Numbered from the stretch's first letter, positions 1-6,524 are shown. The stretch is DNA of 7,039 nucleotides from JAJFUV01 sp964561215 (GCA_964561215.1 CAZLOS010000206.1:1-7039); one strand, 5' to 3'. Translations and numbers: made by a program. The notes: generated by a model from the letters alone, not told the origin.

Positions 1-47
1 GGCGAGAAGAGTTTGTGATTAAAGACCTCAAGGAGCGAATCGCATGA
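1..47 (+). CDS. C-terminal end of an upstream gene (partial)
   Basis: The frame ending in TGA at 45-47 reads REEFVIKDLKERIA and is open to the left edge of the window. The stop overlaps the ATG at 44 of the next gene as ATGA, the usual arrangement for translationally coupled operon genes. The peptide is charged and helix-like but too short to name a family. The AAGGAG ribosome-binding site of the next gene lies inside it. It is called a gene end because of the open frame and the ATGA overlap; 14 open codons could also occur by chance. Confidence 0.45.
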   Translation, partial: REEFVIKDLKERIA

Positions 48-883
48 AATTCGGCGTCAACACTTTCATCTGGACACCTACCTTCGACAAATCCAACGTG
101 CCGCTGCTCGCCGCCATCAAGGAGCACGGCTTCGACGGCGTGGAAGTGCCCTGCTTCCGGGCGCGGGACTTTCCGGCCGCCGACATTCGCAAAGGCGTGG
201 AGACGAACGGCCTGGAGTGCACGGTCTGCTCCGTGCTTCCACAGGGGCTCAGCCTTGTGAGCGAAGACGCACAAGTGCGCGCGAAGACCGTTACCCACTT
301 GCGCGAGTGCATCGCGGCCGTAGCCGAAGCCGGCGTGCGTGTGATTGCCGGGCCGCTCTACTCGCCCGTCGGCTTCATGACCGGCCGCAGGCGGACGGCG
401 GATGAGTGGAAATGGGCCGTGGAAGGCTACCGGGCAATCACCGAGGTGTTGGAAACGTCGAACGTGACGCTGGCTATCGAGCCGCTTAACCGCTTCGAAA
501 CGTACTTTCTCAACGTCGCCGAAGACGCCGCGCGCCTGGCCGCCGAGGTGAACCATCCGAATTTCGGCATCCTCTTCGACACCTTCCATGCCAACGTCGA
601 GGAGAAGAGCATTCCGGCCGGCATTCGGACGGTGGGAGCGTGCCTGAAGCACGTGCACAGTTGCGAAAACGACCGTGGAATCCCCGGCACAGGACACGTC
701 GATTGGATGGGCGTGTTCCAGGCGCTTCGCGACGTGCGCTACAACGGCTGGGTAACCATTGAGAGCTTCGGCTTCGCGCTGGGCGAGCTTTCGGCCGCCG
801 CTTCCATATGGCGCGACATTGCCCCGTCGCCCGAAGCCATCGCGTTCGAAGGCGTGAAGTTCCTGAAGAAGCACCTGGCGTAG
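44..883 (+). CDS. Sugar isomerase/epimerase, D-tagatose 3-epimerase-like TIM barrel
   Basis: This is a cytoplasmic 279-residue TIM-barrel protein of the xylose isomerase-like/D-tagatose (D-psicose) 3-epimerase family, which moves a proton at C3 of keto-sugars using a divalent metal. The four expected metal ligands are visible: Glu146 (LAIEPLNRFE), Asp179 (ILFDTFH), His205 (KHVHSCEN) and Glu240 (VTIESF). The family's substrate-contact residues also fit: Glu152, His182 and Arg211. Their mutual spacing equals that in Pseudomonas cichorii D-tagatose 3-epimerase (E152, D185, H211, E246, with E158, H188, R217), each shifted by six. The start at 44 has AAGGAG at 30-35 with an 8-nt spacer, and there is no signal peptide. 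It overlaps the upstream gene by 4 nt and precedes a ThuA-like gene by 15 nt. The exact sugar cannot be read; a hydroxypyruvate isomerase-like or 3-keto-sugar activity is the main alternative. Confidence 0.94.
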   Translation: MKFGVNTFIWTPTFDKSNVPLLAAIKEHGFDGVEVPCFRARDFPAADIRKGVETNGLECTVCSVLPQGLSLVSEDAQVRAKTVTHLRECIAAVAEAGVRVIAGPLYSPVGFMTGRRRTADEWKWAVEGYRAITEVLETSNVTLAIEPLNRFETYFLNVAEDAARLAAEVNHPNFGILFDTFHANVEEKSIPAGIRTVGACLKHVHSCENDRGIPGTGHVDWMGVFQALRDVRYNGWVTIESFGFALGELSAAASIWRDIAPSPEAIAFEGVKFLKKHLA

Positions 884-898
884 GAAGCGGGAGGTTCC

Positions 899-1708
899 AT
901 GCGTAAGTCAATTCTCCTTCTGTTGCTCGCGTCCGTGGCGGCCCTGGCTGCCGCGCCTGCCAGGGTCGTGCTGGTGGCCGGCAGGCCCAGTCATGGCCCC
1001 GGCGCCCATGAACACAACGCCGGCGTCACGCTGCTGGCGAATTTCCTGAACCAGAACCAGGGCGTGAAGGCCGTTGCCGTGCGCAACGGATGGCCCGAGG
1101 ACGCTTCCGTGTTCGATGGCGCGAAAAGCATCGTGCTGTACATGGACGGCGGTGCGCGTCATTCGTTGCTCGAAGACGACAGGATGGCCTTCATTGGCAA
1201 ACTCGCCGACAAAGGTGTGGGCCTCGTGTTCCTCCATTACACGGTGGAGGTTCCTAAAGAATATTCGGGCCCCCTGTTCCTCAAGTGGATCGGTGGCTAT
1301 TACGAGCGGCCGTACTCGGTGAATCCCATGAACGAGGCCGACCTTGTGCAGGCATCCCCGAAGCACCCAATCTCGCGGGGCTGGAAGAGCTTCCATCTCA
1401 AGGACGAATGGTACTACCGGATCCGCTTCGACCCCGACGACAAGCGTCTCACGCCGATCCTTACCACCATGCTTCCGAAGGACGCTCCGAACAAGGAGAC
1501 GGTGGCTTGGGCCGTGCAACGGGCCGACGGCGGGCGAGGCTTCGGATTTACCGGCGGACACTTTCACACCAACTGGGGTGTGCTGGAGTTCCGGCGCCTG
1601 ATTGTAAATGCGATCCTGTGGAGTGCCAAGGTCGATGTGCCGCGCAACGGCGCGCGCTGCGATCTCAAGCCCGGGGAACTGGAACAGAACCTGGACAAGA
1701 AACGTTAG
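899..1708 (+). CDS. Secreted ThuA-domain protein
   Basis: This 269-residue protein belongs to the ThuA (trehalose utilisation) family, which has a class I glutamine amidotransferase-like fold. Residues 1-19 (MRKS, then a Leu/Ala-rich stretch ending AALAAA) look like a Sec signal peptide, so it probably acts in the periplasm. Family landmarks are the N-terminal strand ARVVLVAGRPSHG (21-33) followed by a His-rich loop (HEHNAG, 37-42), VLYMDGG (79-85), GLVFLHYTVEVP (108-119), HPIS (156-159), DEWYY (169-173) and GFTGGHFHTNW (216-226). The nucleophile-elbow position of true amidotransferases reads LHYT, with no Cys, as expected for a non-amidotransferase ThuA. GGGAGG at 889-894 lies 4 nt before the ATG. 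In rhizobia ThuA works with the oxidoreductase ThuB in converting disaccharides to 3-keto forms; a role here with the neighbouring C3 epimerase is inference. Confidence 0.92.
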   Translation: MRKSILLLLLASVAALAAAPARVVLVAGRPSHGPGAHEHNAGVTLLANFLNQNQGVKAVAVRNGWPEDASVFDGAKSIVLYMDGGARHSLLEDDRMAFIGKLADKGVGLVFLHYTVEVPKEYSGPLFLKWIGGYYERPYSVNPMNEADLVQASPKHPISRGWKSFHLKDEWYYRIRFDPDDKRLTPILTTMLPKDAPNKETVAWAVQRADGGRGFGFTGGHFHTNWGVLEFRRLIVNAILWSAKVDVPRNGARCDLKPGELEQNLDKKR

Positions 1709-1737
1709 TGGGCTGGGCGGGTCCGCGGCCGGCTTCG

Positions 1738-2691
1738 CTATGCGTCCACGTGATCCCGGAAGAAACGATCCAGCGCCAGCTTGGTTTTCGACGACACCTC
1801 TTCGCTGAGCCGCCGCATCTCCTCGCGGGAAAGCGGCCGGAAAGCCTTCGCCAAGGCCACATTGGCCTCAATCATCTCCGGTTTCGGCATTCCCACCACG
1901 GCCGCGGAGACTGGTAGGGACCATGCGTAGTACAGCAGCTTCTCGAGTGGCGCCTGGCCGAGCAGCCGTTCCTGCGCGAAGACTTTCATGGCGATGACGC
2001 CCATTTTCTTCCGTAAGGCAACCGGCAGGGCGGTGTCTTCGAAGCAACTCGTATCGGCATTCTTCACCCAACCGGTCTTGCCCGCATTCAGTGCCATTTG
2101 GGTGACGTCGAAGTCGTGGTGTTCGAGCGCCCGTGCCAGCGTCTGTGCGTTATAGTGGCTGGTAATACCGAGGAAGCGCGCTACTTTCTGGTCGCGCAGT
2201 TTCAGGAAGACCCGTAGTACGCCGTCTGGGGCCTCGATCCGCTCCAGATCGCGGCTGTCCTCGACTCCTTGAATATTGAGCAGGTCGAGGTGGTCCGTGT
2301 TCAGTCGTTTCAGCGACGCCTCCACAATGCGCATGGCTTTGTCTCCGTCGCGCTCGAATACCTTGCTGGCCAGGAAGACCTCTTTGCGGCGCGTCCTCAG
2401 CACGCGGCCCACCCACTCTTCGCTCAGTCCATTGCCGTACTGATGGCCCGTATCAATGTACTTGACGCCAAGGTCGAAGGCGCGGTTCAGGGCCTCCGCG
2501 GCCGCGTCCGGATTGCCGTATTTCAGGAAGCGGCTGCCACCGCCCATCAGAAGGATCGGGACACGTACACCGGTCCGTCCCAGAATGCGTGTCGGAATGC
2601 CGGTTTGGGGGTCTGGAACGGCCGCAAAGGCCTGAGCCGCAACACCTCCGAGCGCCGGCGTTGTCAGGAAATGACGTCGTGAAATGCGCAT
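1738..2691 (-). CDS. Tat-exported aldo/keto reductase with Gln at the catalytic His position
   Basis: This is a 317-residue NAD(P)H-type aldo/keto reductase with an (alpha/beta)8 barrel. The N-terminus carries a twin-arginine signal (SRRHFL at 4-9, then an Ala/Gly-rich stretch to about 25), so it is likely exported folded. Of the catalytic tetrad, Asp80 (YIDTGHQYG), Tyr85 and Lys110 (FLASKVFE) are present. The expected His of the DLLQxHG motif is Gln141 (DLLNIQGVED; codon CAA on the coding strand). The cofactor side shows GITSHY (175-180), IAMKVF (233-238) and VVGMPKPEMIEANV (265-278). The ATG at 2691 is chosen over one at 2724 because AAAGGTGA sits 7 nt before it and the Tat motif then falls at residue 4. 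It is convergent with the ThuA-like gene, 29 nt apart, and appears monocistronic. The substrate is unknown. Confidence 0.94.
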   Translation of the reverse strand: MRISRRHFLTTPALGGVAAQAFAAVPDPQTGIPTRILGRTGVRVPILLMGGGSRFLKYGNPDAAAEALNRAFDLGVKYIDTGHQYGNGLSEEWVGRVLRTRRKEVFLASKVFERDGDKAMRIVEASLKRLNTDHLDLLNIQGVEDSRDLERIEAPDGVLRVFLKLRDQKVARFLGITSHYNAQTLARALEHHDFDVTQMALNAGKTGWVKNADTSCFEDTALPVALRKKMGVIAMKVFAQERLLGQAPLEKLLYYAWSLPVSAAVVGMPKPEMIEANVALAKAFRPLSREEMRRLSEEVSSKTKLALDRFFRDHVDA

Positions 2692-2698
2692 TGTGTAA

Positions 2699-2706
2699 TC
2701 ACCTTT
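2699..2706 (-). promoter_or_regulatory. Ribosome-binding site deciding the reductase start
   Basis: On the minus strand this reads AAAGGTGA, 7 nt before the ATG at 2691. It is a strong anti-Shine-Dalgarno match and excludes the longer reading from 2724, which would put 11 non-signal residues before the Tat motif. Confidence 0.8.
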
Positions 2707-2714
2707 CGCGCACG

Positions 2715-2723
2715 ATAATAGCA
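2715..2723 (-). promoter_or_regulatory. Candidate extended -10 promoter of the reductase gene
   Basis: On the minus strand this reads TGCTATTAT, an extended -10 (TGn followed by TATTAT, five of six matching TATAAT). Transcription would start near 2708, giving a leader of about 17 nt that still includes the AAAGGTGA site. No good -35 lies 16-18 nt upstream; that position falls at the edge of the repeat at 2734. It is sequence-based only. Confidence 0.45.
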
Positions 2724-2733
2724 TCCCAAAATG

Positions 2734-2834
2734 TTTCGTTACTTTCAGGATGAGGGCAATGTTCCCACTTCCACAGTCCGTCGCAAATGGAGCGAAAGCT
2801 ATAGCTGTCGCGCACTAAGCTGGCAATCCGGGCA
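2734..2834. repeat. Degenerate tandem repeat, copy A (about 100 bp)
   Basis: The first 21 bases (TTTCGTTACTTTCAGGATGA plus G) recur exactly 101 bp later, at 2835. Farther in, TTCCCAC, CCGTCG and GGAGCGAA (2789-2796) also recur in order in copy B with small gaps. Copy A then holds the palindromic hairpin GCGAAAGCTATAGCTGTCGC (2792-2811), whose core AGCTATAGCT is a perfect 10-bp palindrome. It lies between the methyltransferase stop and the reductase promoter. Confidence 0.75.
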
Positions 2835-2904
2835 TTTCGTTACTTTCAGGATGAGAGCAACTTTCCCACACCATCCGTCGTAACCGGAGCGAAGCGCTTG
2901 TGAG
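2835..2904. repeat. Degenerate tandem repeat, copy B (runs up to the methyltransferase stop)
   Basis: This is the second copy of the unit at 2734: the same 21-base opening, then TTTCCCAC, CCGTCG and GGAGCGAA (2886-2893) in the same order. In the place of copy A's palindrome it has a different one, AAGCGCTT (2892-2899). The homology may continue a few bases into the stop region of the methyltransferase gene (GAGTTAGGGC here, CACTAAGCTGGC in copy A). Neither copy shows a coding frame of its own. Confidence 0.7.
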
Positions 2905-3657
2905 TTAGGGCATCTTCTCCGCCACCAGGAGAAGCGATTGGCCAACGGGCAGGTTGAGCCCCGCCCGGAGCCAAAGGCTTTCAGCGTAGAGAGGCAGCTC
3001 AAGCATCGCGTTCAGCCACCGTGGCGGCAACTCAATACCGGAGGCGGGAGCTTTTCCCATCAACGGCTCCCATACGCGAAATTTGAACCAGGCCACGGGG
3101 ACCAGCAACGAGTTGCAGTACGTCACGCGCACGACCCGCAAGCCGTTTCGCCTGGCCAACTCCACCAGACGCCCGCGCGTGAAGCGCTGGCGCTCGTCGA
3201 TGAAGATCGAGTGCCGGCTGCGCAAAGCGTCGAAGGCCGCGACGCGAATGACGAGCCGCCCGCCGGGACGCAGCACACGCGCGAATTCGCGAAAAGCATC
3301 GTCTTCCTCGCCGCGGTCCAGGTGGACGATGACGTCGAGCGACAGCACCAGATCACAACCTGCATCAGCGAAGGGGAAGCGCCGCACATCGGCTTGAACC
3401 AGGCGTTCGAGGCCGGCGGCGCGCGCGCGTGTGAGCCCTCGCCAGCCGATGTCTGTGGGAACGATGCGCCAGCCGTGCTTGTGTTCGAGAACAGCGGCGG
3501 TGTAACCGGTGCAGCAGCCGGCTTCCACCACGCGTTGGGGATGCAAGTCCGCGATGTGGCGGTCCAGGAGCCCGAACAGGATGCGCAGCATGCCCCGATA
3601 CCACCAGTGGTCCCGCTCGGCGGCGGCGATGTTGGCGAATTCGGCCGGGTTCATCAT
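2905..3657 (-). CDS. Class I SAM-dependent methyltransferase
   Basis: This cytosolic protein (250 residues from the chosen start) has a Rossmann-type SAM-binding domain. The N-terminal ERDHWWYRG (14-22) is typical of sugar/lipid-associated class I methyltransferases. Motif I is VVEAGCCTGY (43-52), with Cys-Cys where GxG would usually supply a Gly. The acidic strand-2 end is PTDIG (67-71), the post-II motif is CDLVLSLDVIVHL (101-113), and motif III is RVLRPGGRLVIRV (127-139). The C-terminal third (about 185-235) is Trp/Leu/Pro-rich and may contact lipid or substrate. The ATG at 3657 is preferred over 3678 because it gives an ATGA overlap with the glycosyltransferase stop (3654-3656); a second ATG follows directly. 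Translation is probably coupled, since no clear ribosome-binding site is seen. The acceptor is unknown; a glycolipid or surface glycan precursor is inferred from the partner gene. Confidence 0.93.
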   Translation of the reverse strand: MMNPAEFANIAAAERDHWWYRGMLRILFGLLDRHIADLHPQRVVEAGCCTGYTAAVLEHKHGWRIVPTDIGWRGLTRARAAGLERLVQADVRRFPFADAGCDLVLSLDVIVHLDRGEEDDAFREFARVLRPGGRLVIRVAAFDALRSRHSIFIDERQRFTRGRLVELARRNGLRVVRVTYCNSLLVPVAWFKFRVWEPLMGKAPASGIELPPRWLNAMLELPLYAESLWLRAGLNLPVGQSLLLVAEKMP

Positions 3658-4439
3658 GGCCGCGCCGGCCGTCGCCACGCGACCGCGGGCCAGACGACAG
3701 CCCTGAAGTACAACCGTGCCAACTGGTAAAACGTAGTCAGCAACGAGCGGACGCGGAAGAACTGCGAATGCCCGTGCAGGCGCGGGTAATGGTGCACGCC
3801 TACTTCAACCACGCCCGGCGAGGCCAGCTCGAGCTTGCGCACGAGTTCGACGCAGACGGTCCCGCTGGTCGACGTGAGATCGAGGCGGTCCACCAGTTCG
3901 CGGCGTACCAGGCGGAAGTCGCAGTCGATGTCGCGGATGCCGATGCGGAAGATCAGGCGTGCGAACCGGTTGTATGCGTGCCCGATCCAGATCCTATGCC
4001 ACGGGTCGTGCCGTTCGAGCTTGTACCCGTTCACCAGCCCGACGCCCTCGTCCATCCGCGCCAACAGTTGTGGAAGTTCGCCGACGTCGTACTGGCCGTC
4101 GCCATCCGTGTAGAAGACCAGATCCTTCGTGGCCGCCGCGAATCCGCTCCGTAGCGCACCCCCGTATCCGCGATTGACCTCGTGCGTAATCACGCGGAGC
4201 CTGGGACTGAAACGACGCGCAAGCTGCTGAAGAACCTCCGCCGTGGCGTCCCGGCTGCCGTCGTTGACCACGATCACTTCATAATCGTCCGCGTGGTCCT
4301 CCAATACCTCGAAAGTCTTTTCAATCAGGCACGGCAGTGACGCGGCGTCGTTGTAAGCAGGAAAGAAGACACTAATGCTGATTTTTTTCGCCTCGGCGCA
4401 GGACGACAAGCCCGCGCCGCGGACAGTTTCGGTTTTCAC
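3654..4439 (-). CDS. Family 2 glycosyltransferase (polyprenyl-phosphate sugar transferase-like)
   Basis: This is a 261-residue inverting GT-A glycosyltransferase resembling dolichol/undecaprenyl-phosphate sugar transferases (DPM1/GtrB type). SISVFFPAYND (21-31) opens the nucleotide-binding fold, EVIVVNDGSRD (54-64) is the NDGS motif, NRGYGGALRSG (89-99) follows, and YTDGDGQYD (110-118) carries the metal-binding DxD. IDCDFRLVRR (171-180) and HHYPRLHGHSQF (216-227) match the acceptor/catalytic region of this branch. The C-terminal stretch FYQLARLYFRAVVWPAVAW is hydrophobic and could associate with the membrane, but it is too short and basic for a clear bundle of helices. The start is GTG at 4439 with AGGGG at 4446-4450 and a 6-nt spacer. 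It is the first gene of a pair with the methyltransferase. It probably transfers a sugar from an NDP-sugar to a lipid carrier or envelope glycan; donor and acceptor cannot be read. Confidence 0.94.
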   Translation of the reverse strand: MKTETVRGAGLSSCAEAKKISISVFFPAYNDAASLPCLIEKTFEVLEDHADDYEVIVVNDGSRDATAEVLQQLARRFSPRLRVITHEVNRGYGGALRSGFAAATKDLVFYTDGDGQYDVGELPQLLARMDEGVGLVNGYKLERHDPWHRIWIGHAYNRFARLIFRIGIRDIDCDFRLVRRELVDRLDLTSTSGTVCVELVRKLELASPGVVEVGVHHYPRLHGHSQFFRVRSLLTTFYQLARLYFRAVVWPAVAWRRPARP

Positions 4440-4531
4440 AACTATCCCCTATTACGAGTTCCGCACCGCTCACCCACGGCCGGAACCGAAACAGAGATTC
4501 TACATCACTTCCACTCTGGCGGGGAAATCAA
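4440..4531 (-). other. Intergenic gap between moaA and the glycosyltransferase
   Basis: This 92-nt gap separates two same-strand genes. A TAGAAT hexamer on the minus strand (4497-4502) could be a -10 box for the glycosyltransferase pair, about 55 nt before its start, but no fitting -35 is present. I see no intrinsic terminator after moaA (no GC stem followed by a T run), so read-through from nadA-moaA is possible. Confidence 0.3.
4446..4450 (-). promoter_or_regulatory. Ribosome-binding site supporting a GTG start
   Basis: On the minus strand this reads AGGGG, 6 nt before the GTG at 4437-4439. No ATG nearby would keep both a ribosome-binding site and the full glycosyltransferase N-terminus. 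Confidence 0.6.
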
Positions 4532-5542
4532 TCAGCCGCCGATAGCGTACATGGGGCGCGGAGGAGGGACAAAGTGTGCGGTGTTGATCTCGTGGCCTTC
4601 CCACTTCTTCCACACCGTATCGCGCACGATGGCGGCGATCTCCTCGTCGCTGGCGCCGCCGCGTAACGCTTCCAGAAGGTCGGTCTCCTCGATGGCGAAC
4701 AGGCAATAGCGGAGCTTGCCGTCCGCTGTAAGGCGGATACGGTTGCAGTTGTCACAGAAGGGCCGGCTCACCGAGGCGATGAACCCCACGCACCCGACGC
4801 CGTCCGCGTAACGATACTCGGCGGCCGGGGCTCGCGGATTCTCCTCCATGATGGGCAGAAGCGCCGAGATTTCCCTCGACAGCAGGTCCCCGATCTCGGC
4901 AACCGTGAGCACGCGGGAGCGGTCCCAAAGCCCTTGCGAATCGAGGGGCATGAACTCGATAAAACGGACTTCGAAACCGTGTTCGCGGCCGAACTCCGCC
5001 AGTGGCACGATATCGGATTCGGTCAGGCCTTTTACCGCGACGGCGTTGATCTTGATGGGATCGAAGCCGAGCCGCTTGGCGGCGGCCAAGCCTTCGAGCA
5101 CCCGTGACAGGCCGTCGTACCGGGCGATGTACGCAAAGCGCTCCGCATCCAGCGTGTCCAGATGCACGTTGAGGCGCCGCAGGCCGGCGGCATAAAGCGC
5201 TTCGGCCTGCTCGGCGAGCAAGATGCCGTTGGTGGTCAGCGCGAGGTCGTTGATCCCCGCGATCGAGCGCAGCATGCCGATCAAAGCACCGACACCCTTG
5301 CGCACCAGGGGCTCGCCGCCCGTCACACGGACTTTCGTGATCCCCAACCCGGCCGCGATGCGCACAAACCGGGCGATTTCCTCGAAACTTAGGATCTGCT
5401 CCCGGGGAACGTACTCCACGTCGTGCTCCGGCATGCAGAAAAAGCAGCGGATGTTACAGCGGTCGGTGACGCTGACGCGCAGGTTGTTGTGGAGGCGTCC
5501 GAACGTGTCGTATAACCGGCCGCCGGGCTCCATTGCGGTCAC
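4532..5542 (-). CDS. moaA: GTP 3',8-cyclase MoaA (molybdenum cofactor biosynthesis)
   Basis: MoaA is a cytosolic radical SAM enzyme that converts GTP to 3',8-cyclo-7,8-dihydro-GTP, the first step to cyclic pyranopterin monophosphate and molybdopterin. The protein has 336 residues, close to the usual length. The radical SAM 4Fe-4S motif is CNIRCFFC (Cys29, Cys33, Cys36), the SAM-contact motif is VTGGEPLVRKGV (73-84), and the second, GTP-binding cluster uses Cys263, Cys266 and Cys280 (PFCDNCNRIRLTADGKLRYC). The C-terminal Gly-Gly (335-336), needed for activity in the family, is intact. The start is GTG at 5542, overlapping the nadA stop as GTGA. The ATG at 5533, with GGTGA 5 nt before it, is a real alternative that removes three residues. 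MoaC, MoaD, MoaE and a molybdoenzyme are not in the window. Confidence 0.97.
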   Translation of the reverse strand: MTAMEPGGRLYDTFGRLHNNLRVSVTDRCNIRCFFCMPEHDVEYVPREQILSFEEIARFVRIAAGLGITKVRVTGGEPLVRKGVGALIGMLRSIAGINDLALTTNGILLAEQAEALYAAGLRRLNVHLDTLDAERFAYIARYDGLSRVLEGLAAAKRLGFDPIKINAVAVKGLTESDIVPLAEFGREHGFEVRFIEFMPLDSQGLWDRSRVLTVAEIGDLLSREISALLPIMEENPRAPAAEYRYADGVGCVGFIASVSRPFCDNCNRIRLTADGKLRYCLFAIEETDLLEALRGGASDEEIAAIVRDTVWKKWEGHEINTAHFVPPPRPMYAIGG

Positions 5543-6474
5543 CGTCCGGTGATGGCGAGCATACGCTCGAGCGGGACTCGCGCACGCTCGATGATTTCGT
5601 CCGGGAGCTCCACGCGAGGGCTGAGGGTAAGCAGCGAATCGCGCAGCTTTTCAAGGGTGTTGCGCTTCATGTAAGGGCACTCGCTGCAATTGCACTCCTC
5701 GTTGGCGATGAAGTGGAACCGCTTATCGGGCGCCACGCGCTTCAACGAATGCGCCACGCCGCTCTCGGTGACCACGATGATGTCCCGCGCATCGGCCTTG
5801 GCGCACCATTTGATGATGGCGCTGGTGGAGCCGACGAAATCGGACTTCTCCAGGATCTCCGCCGGGCACTCCGGGTGAGCCGCGACCTTCGCGTCGGGCA
5901 TTTCGGCCAGCGCCGCGCTCAGCCGCCGCGCGGTGAACGTGGCGTGCACAACGCAGGTCCCTTGCCAGATCTTCAGGTTCTCGCGGCCCGTCTGGCGCTT
6001 GACCCACGCGCCCAGATTGCGGTCCGGCAGGAACAGCACGCCCCGGTCGGCCGGTATCGAATTCACAACTTCGACGGCGTTGCGCGACGTGCAGAGGATG
6101 TCGCTTTCGGCCTTCACTTCCACCGACGTGTTGATATAGCTGACGATGGCGTCGTCCGGGTGCAGCCGGCGATAGGCGCGGACGTTCTCGGCCGTGCACG
6201 CGTCCACCAGGCTGCAGCCTGCCTCGCGATCCGGCACCACAACGATCTTGTGCGGGCTCAACACCTTCGCTGTCTCGGCCATGAACCAGACACCGCAGAA
6301 AGCGATGACGTCGCCGTCCATCTCCCGGGCCTTGCGAGAAAGCTCCAGGCTATCGCCCACCGCATCACCCAGGTCCTGAATCTCCGGTTCCTGGTAATGA
6401 TGCGCGAGGATCACGGCATGGCGTTCGCGCTTGAGAGTAAGAATCTCCTCGACGATGTCGACAGCGGTTGGCAT
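5539..6474 (-). CDS. nadA: Quinolinate synthase NadA (de novo NAD biosynthesis)
   Basis: NadA condenses iminoaspartate with dihydroxyacetone phosphate to quinolinate, using one 4Fe-4S cluster with an open site. The protein has 311 residues from the chosen start. The three pseudo-symmetric domains are visible through AHHYQ (24-28), CGVWFMAETAK (60-70), REAGCSLVDAC (83-93), SYINTSVEVK (112-121), QGTCVVHATF (171-180), AHPECP (199-204), STSAI (216-220) and CNCSECPYMKRNTLEKL (261-277). Cluster ligands should be Cys87, Cys174 and Cys266; the 87-residue gap between the first two equals that in E. coli NadA (C113, C200). The last region has a C-x-C-xx-C rather than the E. coli C-xx-C-xx-C. The start at 6474 is preferred to 6495 because AAGGG lies 6 nt before it, and the 6495 ATG falls inside the likely -10 box. 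nadB and nadC are not in the window. The stop overlaps moaA by 4 nt. Confidence 0.97.
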   Translation of the reverse strand: MPTAVDIVEEILTLKRERHAVILAHHYQEPEIQDLGDAVGDSLELSRKAREMDGDVIAFCGVWFMAETAKVLSPHKIVVVPDREAGCSLVDACTAENVRAYRRLHPDDAIVSYINTSVEVKAESDILCTSRNAVEVVNSIPADRGVLFLPDRNLGAWVKRQTGRENLKIWQGTCVVHATFTARRLSAALAEMPDAKVAAHPECPAEILEKSDFVGSTSAIIKWCAKADARDIIVVTESGVAHSLKRVAPDKRFHFIANEECNCSECPYMKRNTLEKLRDSLLTLSPRVELPDEIIERARVPLERMLAITGR

Positions 6475-6480
6475 GAAGCG

Positions 6481-6485
6481 CCCTT
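6481..6485 (-). promoter_or_regulatory. Ribosome-binding site deciding the nadA start
   Basis: On the minus strand this reads AAGGG, 6 nt before the ATG at 6474. The alternative ATG at 6495 has no Shine-Dalgarno match in the 25 nt before it. Confidence 0.6.
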
Positions 6486-6493
6486 GTGATTTC

Positions 6494-6524
6494 ATTGTAA
6501 CAAGCGTGCGGTAGTGAGGTTCAA
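6494..6524 (-). promoter_or_regulatory. Candidate nadA-moaA promoter
   Basis: On the minus strand TTGAAC (6519-6524) acts as a -35 (four of six matching TTGACA), and TACAAT (6494-6499) as a -10, preceded by TGT to form an extended -10 (TGTTACAAT). The spacer is 19 nt, slightly long, which an extended -10 can tolerate. The predicted transcript starts about 6486-6488, so its leader would be very short. If correct, the ATG at 6495 cannot be the start codon. No NadR/NrtR-like operator is recognised. Confidence 0.5.

Noticed and set aside
1709..1737. Possible bidirectional terminator between the convergent ThuA-like and reductase genes
   Set aside because: The GC-rich stretch around CCGCGG gives only short, mismatched stems and no T run on either side.
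2938..3729. Plus-strand frame of 263 codons antisense to the methyltransferase
   Set aside because: It lies opposite a gene with clear SAM-binding motifs and shows no motifs of its own.
4440..4531. Possible Moco or other riboswitch near moaA
   Set aside because: The gap is downstream of moaA, only 92 nt, and shows no extended paired structure; the sequence upstream of moaA is nadA coding sequence.
5533..6489. Long plus-strand frame of 318 codons antisense to nadA
   Set aside because: It mirrors nadA almost end to end, as expected from GC-rich codon bias; the minus-strand product is an unmistakable NadA.
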